Assembly (NCBI GenBank): GCA_951812575.1
Contig: OX638322.1
Span: 3,037,925 to 3,101,924, forward strand
Origin: Candidatus Binatia bacterium
Lineage (GTDB): Bacteria > Desulfobacterota > Binatia > Bin18
Direction: 5' to 3'
DNA: 64,000 nt
The position numbers were made by a program, and so were the translations under genes. A model generated the notes under the pieces. It was not told the origin of the DNA, ran no database searches, and worked only from the letters and a program-made list of their open reading frames with translations. Numbering within the stretch: the first letter of the stretch is position 1; each line of letters begins with the position of its first letter. Below, piece after piece: positions 54,546-62,582 of this stretch.

Positions 54546-54568
54546 GCCTCCCGCCTTTCTGGTCGTGG

Positions 54569-54735
54569 TTCAGTTTGCTCGCTCCCCCTCACCCCAGCCC
54601 TCTCCCGCTGCCTGGGAGTGCGGCCATCCTGGCCGCTTGCGGGCTGGAAGCCCGCACTCCTGGCCCCCTGTCACGGACAGGCACGGCGCAGGGGAGCGGG
54701 AGGGCGCCGAATAATGGAATCTGCATCACACGTCC
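54569..54735 (+). repeat. Full-length mosaic repeat (upstream of 5S and yefM)
   Basis: GTTCAGTTTGCTCGCTCCCC, TCACCCCAGCCCTCTCCC, then core CCTGGGAG, hairpin GCGGCCA-TCC-TGGCCGC, TT, hairpin GCGGGCT-GGA-AGCCCGC, ACTCCTGGCCCCCTG, ACAGGCACGGCGCAGGGGAG, GCCGAATAATGGAATCTGC and ATCACACGTCC. It shows the most complete order of modules. Remaining gap sequence up to 54850 has no gene; TTGACG near 54786 could be part of the yefM promoter. Confidence 0.88.
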
Positions 54736-54850
54736 AAGGAGGGGAGGTCGAGTCTCTGCCTCGGAAAGTGCCGTACCCGCGTTGGTTGACGCCCCCGGTA
54801 TCCGTCGTTACCGTGATGCAAAGTTCCTGTAGGGATCTAGAGGTAGCAGA

Positions 54851-55102
54851 ATGGACAGCATCAGTTATACTGCGGCTCGAAACAGTCTGGCGAAAACCAT
54901 GGAACGCGTCTGTAATGATCACGCACCCGTCGCTATTACCCGGAAGGGGGAAGGAGCGGTCGTGATGATTTCCATGGAAGACTATCAGGCTCTGGAAGAA
55001 ACGGCCTACCTCCTCAGAAGCCCAAAGAATACGAAGCGCTTAGTTGAAGCCATGACAGAGTTGGAGGAAGGCAAAGGCAAAGAGAGGGAACTCATTGAGT
55101 GA
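54851..55102 (+). CDS. yefM: YefM-type antitoxin
   Basis: An 83-aa Phd/YefM protein: ISYTAARNSLAKTMERVCNDHAPVAITRKGEGAVVMISMEDYQALEETAYLLRSPKN, then an acidic toxin-binding tail. It matches E. coli YefM closely in layout. Translation is coupled to yoeB (4-base overlap GTGA). The pair typically autoregulates its promoter. Confidence 0.95.
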   Translation: MDSISYTAARNSLAKTMERVCNDHAPVAITRKGEGAVVMISMEDYQALEETAYLLRSPKNTKRLVEAMTELEEGKGKERELIE

Positions 55103-55353
55103 AGCTGATCTTTGCAGAGAAAGCCTGGGAAGACTACTTGTACTGGCAGAAGACAGACAAGAAAATGGTCAACCGCATACATGCTCTGATAAAAGATATT
55201 CAGCGTGAGGCTTTCAAGGGTATAGGAAAGCCGGAACCACTGAAGCACGCGCTCTCCGGTTATTGGTCGAGGCGAATAAACGATGAGCATCGCATCGTTT
55301 ACAAAATCGTAGATGGCGCAATTCTTATAGCTCAGTTACGCTACCATTACTGA
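55099..55353 (+). CDS. yoeB: YoeB-type ribosome-dependent mRNA interferase toxin
   Basis: 84 aa from GTG 55099: MKLIFAEKAWEDYLYWQKTDKKMVNRIHALIKDIQREAFKGIGKPEPLKHALSGYWSRRINDEHRIVY and C-terminal LRYHY. The catalytic Glu of the PEPLKH region, the Arg of RRINDEHR and the penultimate His are present, so the toxin looks active. It cleaves mRNA in the ribosomal A site and is neutralised by YefM. Confidence 0.95.
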   Translation: MKLIFAEKAWEDYLYWQKTDKKMVNRIHALIKDIQREAFKGIGKPEPLKHALSGYWSRRINDEHRIVYKIVDGAILIAQLRYHY

Positions 55354-55436
55354 CGCCTATACCCTTCTCTCTGAATCATCGGCGTCGGCTTGCTTGACGC
55401 AGTACAAGCGGCCTCTCAAGACCGGCAGCTTTACCC

Positions 55437-56033
55437 ATGAAAGAAGCAATCACACGGATTTTTCAGGCGAGTATTGAGGCCAAATCAGACTTCCTGCGGA
55501 CGCAGAGCAGTGAACTGATCGCCGCAACCGACACAGTTATCCGGACACTCCGTACAGGTGGGAAAATTCTCCTGTTCGGGAATGGCGGCAGCGCGGCCGA
55601 CGCGCAGCACCTGGCCGCCGAGTTCGTGAATCGCTATCTGATCGATCGTCCTCCGCTGCCGGCCATTGCGCTGACAACCGACTCCTCGGCTTTGACCTCG
55701 ATTGCGAACGACTACGGTCCCGCCGATATTTTTGCCAAGCAGATACAGGCGCTTGGCAAAGACAAGGATGTGGCCATCGCGCTCTCGACAAGCGGCAACT
55801 CGGCAAACGTGCTGCGCGGCCTTGAGTGTTGTCGCACGATTGGCATGCCGACCATCGGGCTGACGGGCGGGAGTGGGGGGGCGATGGCTGCGCTGGTCGA
55901 TCACTGCCTGTGCGTCTCGGCCACAACCGTCACACCCCGGATTCAGGAAACCCATCTGCTGATTGGCCACGTGATCTGCGAGATGGTGGACCGCAGCCTC
56001 TACGGGACCGGGCGCCCGGAGGGTGAAGCGTGA
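55437..56033 (+). CDS. gmhA: D-sedoheptulose 7-phosphate isomerase (SIS domain)
   Basis: A 198-aa SIS-domain protein: GKILLFGNGGSAADAQHLAAEFVNRYLIDRPPLPAIALTTDSSALTSIANDYG, and STSGNSANVLRGLECCR are the GmhA sequence signatures. It makes the precursor of ADP-heptose for the LPS inner core, fitting the LptE/LpxA genes. The remaining heptose genes are not beside it. The unknown protein at 56433 follows after one small ORF. Confidence 0.93.
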   Translation: MKEAITRIFQASIEAKSDFLRTQSSELIAATDTVIRTLRTGGKILLFGNGGSAADAQHLAAEFVNRYLIDRPPLPAIALTTDSSALTSIANDYGPADIFAKQIQALGKDKDVAIALSTSGNSANVLRGLECCRTIGMPTIGLTGGSGGAMAALVDHCLCVSATTVTPRIQETHLLIGHVICEMVDRSLYGTGRPEGEA

Positions 56034-56111
56034 AAAACCGCACCAACACAGGACGATAACCGCGCTGACCATCGGCTTGACACAGGACTGAGCATAGGGG
56101 AAAACGACCCC

Positions 56112-56393
56112 ATGAGTGAGTTTGAGGCAGCGACGATTGCTTTCCAGAATGCGACGATTGCTTTCCAGAATGCCTCTCTATGGGCAACCTATGCCCAGGC
56201 CGGGGTCGCGGGCCTGGTGGGCTTGGTGCAATGCGTCTTGATTGCCTCCGGCTTGAAGATAATGCAGCGGAGCACTGCCGACCGGCAACGCCAAACGGAC
56301 CTTGCCGAGAAACGGCATGAGGAAAGCATGCTGGCCTTACACCAGCAAGGGGAAGCCTTGCGGACGCTGATCGAACGGACCGCACCACGGTAA
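56112..56393 (+). CDS. Small single-TM protein with coiled-coil tail and internal duplication
   Basis: 93 aa. It starts MSEFEAATIAFQNATIAFQN, in which the seven residues ATIAFQN are doubled by a 21-bp tandem repeat (56134-56175). A membrane segment follows (VAGLVGLVQCVLIASGLKIM), then a charged helix RQRQTDLAEKRHEESMLALHQQGEALRTLIERT. The same layout and similar end occur in the 62-aa protein at 52612-52800. Unknown function. Confidence 0.55.
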   Translation: MSEFEAATIAFQNATIAFQNASLWATYAQAGVAGLVGLVQCVLIASGLKIMQRSTADRQRQTDLAEKRHEESMLALHQQGEALRTLIERTAPR

Positions 56394-56432
56394 GCGAGCA
56401 CCACCCCGGCAGCCGCCGGTGAGTGAGACGCC

Positions 56433-57398
56433 ATGAAATTCCCCCCTATCGACCCGAGGCGAGCCGCCACCTATCCGCTCAGTCAACGCAGCAGCAAAGT
56501 TGCCGCGCAGGGCCTGGGCACGCCGTGGCGGGTGGGTGGCAGCCTGAGAGAGTTTCTGCACTCTCTGCCCCGTATTCTGGCCGCTCCCGACCTGGCAGAG
56601 GTCGCCAGCCGTATCGCCACCGCGGTCCGGTCCGGGCGGCCCGTTGTCCTGGGCATGGGCGCCCATCCGCTCAAAGTCGGCCTGTCCCCGCTGATTATCG
56701 ACCTCCTGGAGCGCGGCATTATTGCCGCGGTTGCGCTGAACGGGGCCGGTATTATCCACGACTTTGAACTGGCCTATCAGGGGGCGACCTCCGAAGACGT
56801 CGCCGCCAGCCTGGATACGGGCCGGTTCGGCATGGCACAGGAAACCGGGGAATTTCTGAACGCCGCCATGCAAACCGGGGTGATACAGCAGGGGGTCGGG
56901 ATTGGCCGGGCCGTGGGAGACCGTATCCTCGCCGAACAGTTGCCCCACGCCGCGCTGAGCGTGCTGGCCGCGTGTGCCCGGCTGGAGGTGCCCGCCTGCG
57001 TGCACGTCGCGATCGGAACGGATATCATCCATATGCACCCCAGCGTGGACGGTCGGGCCATCGGGGAGGGCAGCCTGCGCGACTTTCACCTGCTGACCTC
57101 GGTGGTCGCCCAGCTGGAGGGCGGGGTGTTTCTCAATCTGGGTTCCGCGGTGATCATTCCCGAGGTGTTCCTGAAAGCGCTCTCGCTGGCGCGGAATCTC
57201 GGCCATCCGGTGCGGACACTGACCACGGTCGACCTTGATTTCATCCGGCACTATCGACCGACGGTCAACGTGGTCCACCGCCCCACCCAACAGGGCGGGC
57301 GCGGCTTTCAGCTCACCGGCCACCACGAAATCCTCTTCCCGCTGCTGTGCGCCGCAGTTCTGGAAGAACTGGGCAGCGACGCGCCGGACATCTCGTAA
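56433..57398 (+). CDS. Conserved protein of unknown function, possible deoxyhypusine-synthase-like fold
   Basis: 321 aa. Blocks of conserved appearance: VLGMGAHPLKVGLSPLIIDLLERGIIAAVALNGAGIIHDFELAYQGATSEDVAASLDTGRFGMAQETG, then HAALSVLAACARLEVPACVHVAIGTDIIHMHPSVDG, and LEGGVFLNLGSAVIIPEVFLKAL. Gly-rich turns after beta strands suggest a Rossmann-like nucleotide-binding fold. The GA-N/IIHD-type step recalls deoxyhypusine synthase, but this is a weak impression. It lies near gmhA, so a sugar or cell-envelope role is possible. I do not assign a function. Confidence 0.7.
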   Translation: MKFPPIDPRRAATYPLSQRSSKVAAQGLGTPWRVGGSLREFLHSLPRILAAPDLAEVASRIATAVRSGRPVVLGMGAHPLKVGLSPLIIDLLERGIIAAVALNGAGIIHDFELAYQGATSEDVAASLDTGRFGMAQETGEFLNAAMQTGVIQQGVGIGRAVGDRILAEQLPHAALSVLAACARLEVPACVHVAIGTDIIHMHPSVDGRAIGEGSLRDFHLLTSVVAQLEGGVFLNLGSAVIIPEVFLKALSLARNLGHPVRTLTTVDLDFIRHYRPTVNVVHRPTQQGGRGFQLTGHHEILFPLLCAAVLEELGSDAPDIS

Positions 57399-57846
57399 TA
57401 TTTACCCCCTCACCCTGGCCCTCTCCCTCCAGGGGAGAGGGAATGTATATCGTAGGGGCAACCCCCTGTGGTTGCCCGGCCTTCGCCTCCTGGTAGGGGC
57501 GACCGGCCGGTCGCCCCTACTGCGGTCTCCCCTTTCTCCTGACAGGCGTAGCCGCCTCATGCCCATTTTCGGTAATGCCTGATTGAAAGTGACAATCGAC
57601 GTTCAGGTTCATAAAATCCCTATGGACAGGAACAAGATGGTCTAATGCCTCTTGCGCCTGTTCGACCGAACAGCCTTGTTCGATAGTCCTCCCGTACCTC
57701 CTCCCCCCCTCCAGCTGACTAAGATTTGGGTTATATAATTGTCCTGTGATAGCCCAGCGGGTGAGGGTTCCTCAAAACGCCGGGCTGCTGTACGTCCGGT
57801 CGAAGTGGTATACAATCGTACCGTCTTCGGCCCGACTGGACGCACT
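57399..57846. other. 448-bp gap: repeat modules and a possible promoter
   Basis: Bases 57404-57520 are repeats (see separate entry). The rest has a 7-bp inverted repeat CTGTTCG-AC-CGAACAG (57658-57673), a minus-10-like TATAAT at 57734-57739 without a convincing minus-35, and no gene. Confidence 0.55.
57404..57520. repeat. CCCTCTCCC module with two GTAGGGGC palindromes
   Basis: CCCTCACCCTGGCCCTCTCCC then TCCAGGGGAGAGGGAATG; next an imperfect palindrome GTAGGGGCAACC ... GGTTGCCC (57452-57479). Last is a perfect 28-bp palindrome at 57493-57520 with arms GTAGGGGCGACC and GGTCGCCCCTAC around GGCC. Confidence 0.85.
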
Positions 57847-59082
57847 ATGAAGTTCATGCTGTTTTTACTGCCCTCAATCCCGGCCACGCTGGAGGAGCGT
57901 AAGACCTTACGGCCGATCGCCGCGCATTCGGACCGCTGGCAGGCCATGTTTGAGGAGGTGGTCGAGCTGGCCCAGTTTGCCGAAGAGCTGGGCTTTGACG
58001 CGGTCGCCTTCCCGGAGCACCACCTGCACAGCGAAGGCTTCGAGATGGGCGCTCCGCCCGAGTTTCTGCTGTACGTGGCCATGCAGACCAAGCGGATACA
58101 GGTCGGCCCCATCGGCTATGTGCTGCCCGGTTGGGACCCGCTGCGCCTGGCGGTGACAACGGCCTGGCTGGACCAGCTGACCCAGGGCCGCTCTTTTGTC
58201 GGCTTTGCCCGCGGCTACCAGCAGCGCTGGCTGAACCAGATGGCGCAGAAGGTGCATATTTCCGCCACGACCAGCGACCAGTCCGGCCTGGATGAGACCA
58301 ATCGGCGTGCCTTTGAGGAGGTCTACCATATTCTCAAGCTGGCCTGGTCGGACGAGCCGTTCCGCTTTCAGGGCGAATTTTATGAATACCCCTACCCGTA
58401 CGAGAGCGGCACGCCCTGGCCGCCCGCGCCGTGGACCCGGCAATACGGCACGCCGGGAGAGCTGGACGACCAGGGCAACGTTCACCGCCTCACCGTCGTG
58501 CCCAAGTCCTACCAAAAACCCCATCCCCCGCTGTTTCAGGCGTTTTCGGTCAGCGAGTCCACCATCCGCTGGTGCGCCCGAGAAGGGGTCATCCCCATGA
58601 TTCTCCTGTCGCGCCACGAACAGGTTCGCCAGCTCGCCCAAATCTATGCCGAAGAGGCCGGCCGAGCCGGTCGCTGGTTGCCGCTGGGGTCGAACATCGG
58701 CGTTCTGCGCCAGATATATTTTGCCGATACCGTTCCGCAGGCCGTGCGTCTGGCGGAAGAGGGACTGGTCGGGGTAGGATATAAACGCTTCTGGGGGCAT
58801 TTTGGTTTTTGGGAAGCGTTTCGTTTTCCCGAGGATGAACTCGAATATCCGAGCGGGCAGCAACGTCTGCCTCTACAGGAATGGACAGTTGAGCGTATGA
58901 TACGGGCGAATTATCTGTATGCCGGGCCGGTGGACGATGTGGTGCGCGGCATAGACGCCCTGGCCGACGCGGCCAACCCGGAATGGTTTGCGTGGCTGTT
59001 TGACCAGGGCCTCCTCCCCCGCGCAGAGCTGAGAAAACAACTCGAACTCTTCGGCAAGCACATCCTGCCCCGCTACCGCTAA
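57847..59082 (+). CDS. LLM class flavin-dependent oxidoreductase
   Basis: 411 aa from ATG 57847 (MKFMLFLLPSIPATLEERK); an in-frame extension to 57739 has no family features. Luciferase-like TIM-barrel marks: VELAQFAEELGFDAVAFPEHHLHSEGFEMGAPPEFLLYVAMQTKRIQVGPIGYVLPGWDPLRLA, GFARGYQQRWLNQM, and PHPPLFQAFSVSESTIRWCAREGVIPM. It is distinct from the 342-aa enzyme at 1476 and carries an insertion rich in Pro/Tyr (residues about 175-225). Its substrate and its flavin or F420 dependence are unknown. A minisatellite follows at once. Confidence 0.88.
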   Translation: MKFMLFLLPSIPATLEERKTLRPIAAHSDRWQAMFEEVVELAQFAEELGFDAVAFPEHHLHSEGFEMGAPPEFLLYVAMQTKRIQVGPIGYVLPGWDPLRLAVTTAWLDQLTQGRSFVGFARGYQQRWLNQMAQKVHISATTSDQSGLDETNRRAFEEVYHILKLAWSDEPFRFQGEFYEYPYPYESGTPWPPAPWTRQYGTPGELDDQGNVHRLTVVPKSYQKPHPPLFQAFSVSESTIRWCAREGVIPMILLSRHEQVRQLAQIYAEEAGRAGRWLPLGSNIGVLRQIYFADTVPQAVRLAEEGLVGVGYKRFWGHFGFWEAFRFPEDELEYPSGQQRLPLQEWTVERMIRANYLYAGPVDDVVRGIDALADAANPEWFAWLFDQGLLPRAELRKQLELFGKHILPRYR

Positions 59083-59086
59083 TGCC

Positions 59087-59310
59087 CCAGACCCAAACGA
59101 CCCAACAGACCCCATAGACCCAAACGACCCAACAGACCCCATAGACCCAAACGACCCAACAGACCCCATAGACCCAAACGACCCAACAGACCTCATAGAT
59201 CCAAACGACCCAACAGACTCCATAGACTCAACAGACCCAACAGACTCCATAGACCCAAACGACTCAACAGACCTCATAGACCCAAACGACCCAACAGACC
59301 CAAACGACAG
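59087..59310 (+). repeat. GACCCAACA-type minisatellite (27-bp units)
   Basis: About eight units of 27 bp, each made of three 9-base words (GACCCAAAC, GACCCAACA, GACCCCATA and variants), fill the whole interval between the LLM oxidoreductase stop and the gspF start. The first four units are nearly identical and the later ones diverge. Related arrays lie at 44243-44318 and inside gspG (60586-60622). Confidence 0.92.
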
Positions 59311-59319
59311 ACTCAAAAA

Positions 59320-60555
59320 ATGCCGCAGTTCCAATACCAGGCAACCACACCGCAGGGACAACTGATTGAAGGCGTCAGAGAGGCCGCAGAGGAGCGTGCG
59401 GTCGTGGCCTGGCTCCACACCCAGGGCTATATCCCCCTCAACGTCGCGCCCCCACACGACCGGCAGGCAAAAACCGTACGCAATTGGAATCTGTCTCTGC
59501 CGGCTGTCCCCTGGCGTGGTCGGGTCACGCAGCGTGACGTCCTGCTCCTGACCCGTGAGCTGTCAACCATGCTTGCGGCAGGCTTACCCCTGGACCGGGC
59601 GCTGTCAGTCCTGGTCGGGCTGACGTCAAAACCGGCCCTCAGCCAGGTGGTGGCTGAGGTGCTGAAGACCGTGCAGCAGGGCCAATCGCTGGCCGATGCC
59701 TTAGCCGAGTACCCGACCATCTTTCCACCCTTGTATCTGAACATGGCCCGGGCCGGAGAGGTCGGTGGCTTTCTGGAGACGGCGCTGCAACGCCTGACGG
59801 AATATCTTGAGCGCGCCCAGGAGGTCCAGGAGGAGGTGAAGTCGGCGCTGACCTATCCGGTCCTGCTCGTCCTCTTTGGCGCCGGGGCGATAGTCTTCAT
59901 GTTCATCTTCATTCTGCCGCGCTTTGCCGGCTTGTTTGCCGACAGCGGCCAGGCCCTCCCGGCGTCAACCCGGTTCATGCTGGCGACCAGTGAGGTGTTG
60001 CGTTCCTCCTGGTGGGGTTTCCTCCTGGCCGGGGCCGGCGGCGTGTTTGGCTGGCAGCGCTACGTGGCCACCCCCCAGGGTCGCCTGGCCTGGGACGGCT
60101 TCTGCCTCCGCCTCCCCCTGTTCGGCTCCTTGCTCCAAAAACGCGAGGTGGGCCGTTTTTCCCGCACCCTCAGCACCCTGCTCAGCAGCGGGGTGCCGCT
60201 GCTCCAGGCGCTGGAGGTGGTGGAGGCCGTCGTCGGGAACAGCGTCATCCGTCAGGCCGTCAAGGAAGTCCGCACCGGTGTCCGGGAAGGGCAGGGGCTG
60301 GCCGCCCCGCTCGGCCGCACCGGCGCCTTTCCGCCGCTGGCGCTGCAAATGATCGGGGTGGGCGAGGAAACCGGCCGACTGGATGATATGCTGAAGCAGG
60401 TGGCCGATTACTTTGAACGCGAGACGCAGCGACAGATCAGGCGGCTGACCTCGCTGGTCGAACCCATCCTGTTGCTGACGATGGGACTGGTCATCGGTTT
60501 TGTGGTGATTGCCATGCTGGTTGGTATCTTCAGTATCAACGACATGCCCCTCTGA
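59320..60555 (+). CDS. gspF: Type II secretion inner-membrane protein GspF
   Basis: A 411-aa GspF/PilC-family platform protein. FQYQATTPQGQLIEGVREAAEERAVVAWL starts the first cytoplasmic domain. The T2SSF domains are at about residues 68-190 (LTRELSTMLAAGLPLDRALSVL) and 270-395 (FSRTLSTLLSSGVPLLQALEVV, IGVGEETGRLDDMLKQVADYFE), with membrane segments near 190-215 and at the C-terminus. It bridges the ATPase and pseudopilus. The gene starts only 9 bases after the minisatellite, so its promoter or leader probably lies within repeats. Confidence 0.94.
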   Translation: MPQFQYQATTPQGQLIEGVREAAEERAVVAWLHTQGYIPLNVAPPHDRQAKTVRNWNLSLPAVPWRGRVTQRDVLLLTRELSTMLAAGLPLDRALSVLVGLTSKPALSQVVAEVLKTVQQGQSLADALAEYPTIFPPLYLNMARAGEVGGFLETALQRLTEYLERAQEVQEEVKSALTYPVLLVLFGAGAIVFMFIFILPRFAGLFADSGQALPASTRFMLATSEVLRSSWWGFLLAGAGGVFGWQRYVATPQGRLAWDGFCLRLPLFGSLLQKREVGRFSRTLSTLLSSGVPLLQALEVVEAVVGNSVIRQAVKEVRTGVREGQGLAAPLGRTGAFPPLALQMIGVGEETGRLDDMLKQVADYFERETQRQIRRLTSLVEPILLLTMGLVIGFVVIAMLVGIFSINDMPL

Positions 60556-60580
60556 CGGACGGGCAGAAAGGAAGTGGCGT

Positions 60581-61027
60581 ATGCGACAGACTCAACAGAC
60601 CCAACCGACCCAACCGACCCCAATGTCCGGTCAGGCCGGTTTTACGCTCATCGAACTCCTGGTCGTGATGGTCATCATCGGTCTGCTGGTTGCCCTGGTC
60701 GGGCCGAACGTCATGGGCCGGGCCGAGAAAGCCAAGCCCCAGGCCGCCCGGGTGCAGATCGAGAATCTCGCCAGTGCGCTGGAGATGTTCAAACTGGACG
60801 TCGGCCGCTATCCGACCGAAGAGGAGGGCCTGGCCGTGTTACGCCAGGCGCCGTCCGGCGTGGAGCGCTGGGACGGTCCCTATCTCAGAAAGCAGGTGCC
60901 CAAGGACCCGTGGGACCGGGACTATGTCTATCGTCTGGCCGGAAAAGAATTTGAGGTGCTCTCCTACGGCGCGGACGGCGCGGACGGCGGCTCCAGTGTG
61001 GACGCCGATATTCGCAGTTCCGAATAA
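60581..61027 (+). CDS. gspG: Type II secretion major pseudopilin GspG
   Basis: 148 aa from ATG 60581 (AAAGGAAG upstream). The class III leader ends SGQAG before FTLIELLVVMVIIGLLVAL, so processing is expected after Gly20 with the pilin Glu at position 5 of the mature form. The leader's TQQTQPTQPT is encoded by minisatellite units; an alternative start at ATG 60623 would avoid it, leaving a 6-residue leader. The C-terminal calcium-type pseudopilin fold is seen in RYPTEEEGLAVLRQAP, KQVPKDPWDRDYVYR and LSYGADGADGG. Confidence 0.94.
   Translation: MRQTQQTQPTQPTPMSGQAGFTLIELLVVMVIIGLLVALVGPNVMGRAEKAKPQAARVQIENLASALEMFKLDVGRYPTEEEGLAVLRQAPSGVERWDGPYLRKQVPKDPWDRDYVYRLAGKEFEVLSYGADGADGGSSVDADIRSSE
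60586..60622 (+). repeat. Minisatellite units inside the gspG leader
   Basis: GACAGACTCAACAGACCCAA, CCGACCCAACCGACCCCAATG: four 9-base words of the same family as 59087-59310, in frame, coding for the hydrophilic part of the prepilin leader. Confidence 0.8.
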
Positions 61028-61066
61028 ACGGCGTGACAGGAGAAGGTGTGATGCGAACAGGAACCC

Positions 61067-61126
61067 ATAGGAGTGCGGGCTTCCAGCCCGCCAGCGGCCA
61101 GGATGGCCGCTCCCCCAGGCAGGGGG
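61067..61126 (-). repeat. Cloverleaf-core repeat between gspG and gspL
   Basis: Minus-orientation core: GGAGT, hairpin GCGGGCT-TCC-AGCCCGC, hairpin AGCGGCCA-GGA-TGGCCGCT and CCCCCAGGCAGGGGG. Core only. It lies inside the presumed gsp operon. Confidence 0.85.
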
Positions 61127-61166
61127 CGAGGAATACGCAGCACACATGCGACAACAGGAGGCTTGG

Positions 61167-62582
61167 GTGAAGCTTCCGCCGAGCGTGCAGCGTCTCGCCA
61201 CGGTTGACTATTGTGACGGCCTCGGCATCGCCGTTGGAGCGCACGCCGTCAGCTTTGTGCACAGTACCAAGCGCTTCTTTCAGGTGGGGCTGAAAACAGC
61301 GCGGACCGTTCCCCTGCCGGAACCCGCCAAGGACCATCTGCCGGCTATCCGTCACGCCTTAACCGACTTTCTGGCCGACCTCGAAACTCTGCCCGACCAG
61401 ACCATTCTGTGCCTGCCCCGGCAAGAGGCGAGTGTGAGTCGGCTGGTCGTGCCGCAAGCCGCGCGCGGCTCGCTGGAACAGGTCGTCCGCTATGAAGTCG
61501 AGCGCCTGCTGCCCTTCCGTGAGGAAGAGCTCTATTATGATTACGTGATAACGGAAGAGGGCGGGGAAGAGCGGCGGCTCGGCATCGTTATTTTTTGTTT
61601 CCCCCGTCAGACCGTCGATCCCCTGGTCCACCTCCTGGTCGAGCACAGTCTGCGCCCGCAGAGCGTCACCCTGAGCAGTGCGGCGCACACCACGACTCTC
61701 TTGGCCTGTTGCCCGGCCGAGCACCGGCAGCAGGTCCTGGCCGCTCAGGAAGACGGGAACCTGGAATTGAATTTTCTGCACGGGCGACAGCTCGTGGCCA
61801 GTCACAGCGTCCCGGTGGCGCGCGTTGCCGAGGCCGGCGCCTGGACCGATACGCTCACCCACGGTATTGCCCGGAATTTCCCCGGCAGTGCTCCGGAGGC
61901 GATTCCGGTCTTTACCTGGGACGGGCACGGGACGCTGCCCGTGAGCGTGGAGCCGGACTGGGACCTGGCCCACGCCGCCCAGGAACGGTTTCCGGTCGTC
62001 GCCGCGGACGGGGCCTTGTCCGTCGTCACCTGTTCCGCCATTGGTGCGGCCCTCCAGGCCGTGGGAGAGGGGAAAGAGGTCAATGTTCTGCCGGCTTCAA
62101 GTCGAGCGCGCCGGGAAAAAACGCTCTCTCCACTCACCCTGGTGTTTGTGAGCTGTATTGTGGTGCTGAGTCTGGTCTGGACCTTGTCCGTTGTGATCCA
62201 GGACCGCCGCGCCCTCAACCAGGTCCAGGACCAGATTCAGGCCCTGGCCCCAGCGGTGCGGCAGGTCCAGGATGACGAAGCGGTCGTGCAACGTCTGCAG
62301 AGGCAACTCCAAACCCTGCGAGCCGAGACCCGCGTCCGACTGACACCGCTCCTCGAAGATATGTCGGGGCGCATCCCCCAGGAGGTCTACCTCACGGACT
62401 TCCAGTTCAAGAACGGCAGGGTCGAACTCACGGGCGTGGCCAAGAGCGGCTCGTCCTCCGACCTGGTTGGAACTCTGGAAGCCTCGCCCTGCCTGCAGGA
62501 TGTTGCGCCCAAAGCGCCTTTTAAGACCACCGGCAAGGGCGAAACCTTCACCCTGGGCGCACAGGTGAACCCATGCGGCTAA
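61167..62582 (+). CDS. gspL: GspL-like protein (PilM-type actin fold fused to PilN-type domain)
   Basis: 471 aa from GTG 61167, preceded by AGGAGG at 5 bases; ATG 61146 is seven codons earlier with no ribosome-binding site. The N-terminal actin-like part has LATVDYCDGLGIAVGAHAVSFV, then LPRQEASVSRLVVPQAARGSLEQVVRYEVERLLPF and EELYYDYVI. A single membrane helix (LTLVFVSCIVVLSLVWTL) lies near residue 330, followed by a coiled coil and the PilN-like periplasmic domain (VYLTDFQFKNGRVELTGVA). This is the GspL order and links the ATPase GspE to the periplasm. It overlaps gspM by 10 bases. Confidence 0.85.
   Translation: MKLPPSVQRLATVDYCDGLGIAVGAHAVSFVHSTKRFFQVGLKTARTVPLPEPAKDHLPAIRHALTDFLADLETLPDQTILCLPRQEASVSRLVVPQAARGSLEQVVRYEVERLLPFREEELYYDYVITEEGGEERRLGIVIFCFPRQTVDPLVHLLVEHSLRPQSVTLSSAAHTTTLLACCPAEHRQQVLAAQEDGNLELNFLHGRQLVASHSVPVARVAEAGAWTDTLTHGIARNFPGSAPEAIPVFTWDGHGTLPVSVEPDWDLAHAAQERFPVVAADGALSVVTCSAIGAALQAVGEGKEVNVLPASSRARREKTLSPLTLVFVSCIVVLSLVWTLSVVIQDRRALNQVQDQIQALAPAVRQVQDDEAVVQRLQRQLQTLRAETRVRLTPLLEDMSGRIPQEVYLTDFQFKNGRVELTGVAKSGSSSDLVGTLEASPCLQDVAPKAPFKTTGKGETFTLGAQVNPCG

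Noticed and set aside
59087..59310. Possible CRISPR array
   Set aside because: Units are contiguous 27-bp minisatellite words without unique spacers of equal length, and no cas genes are near.
58873..59457. 194-codon minus-strand frame with SFGSMGSVG repeats
   Set aside because: It is a translation of the 27-bp minisatellite. The low-complexity repeat comes from the DNA, not from a protein family.
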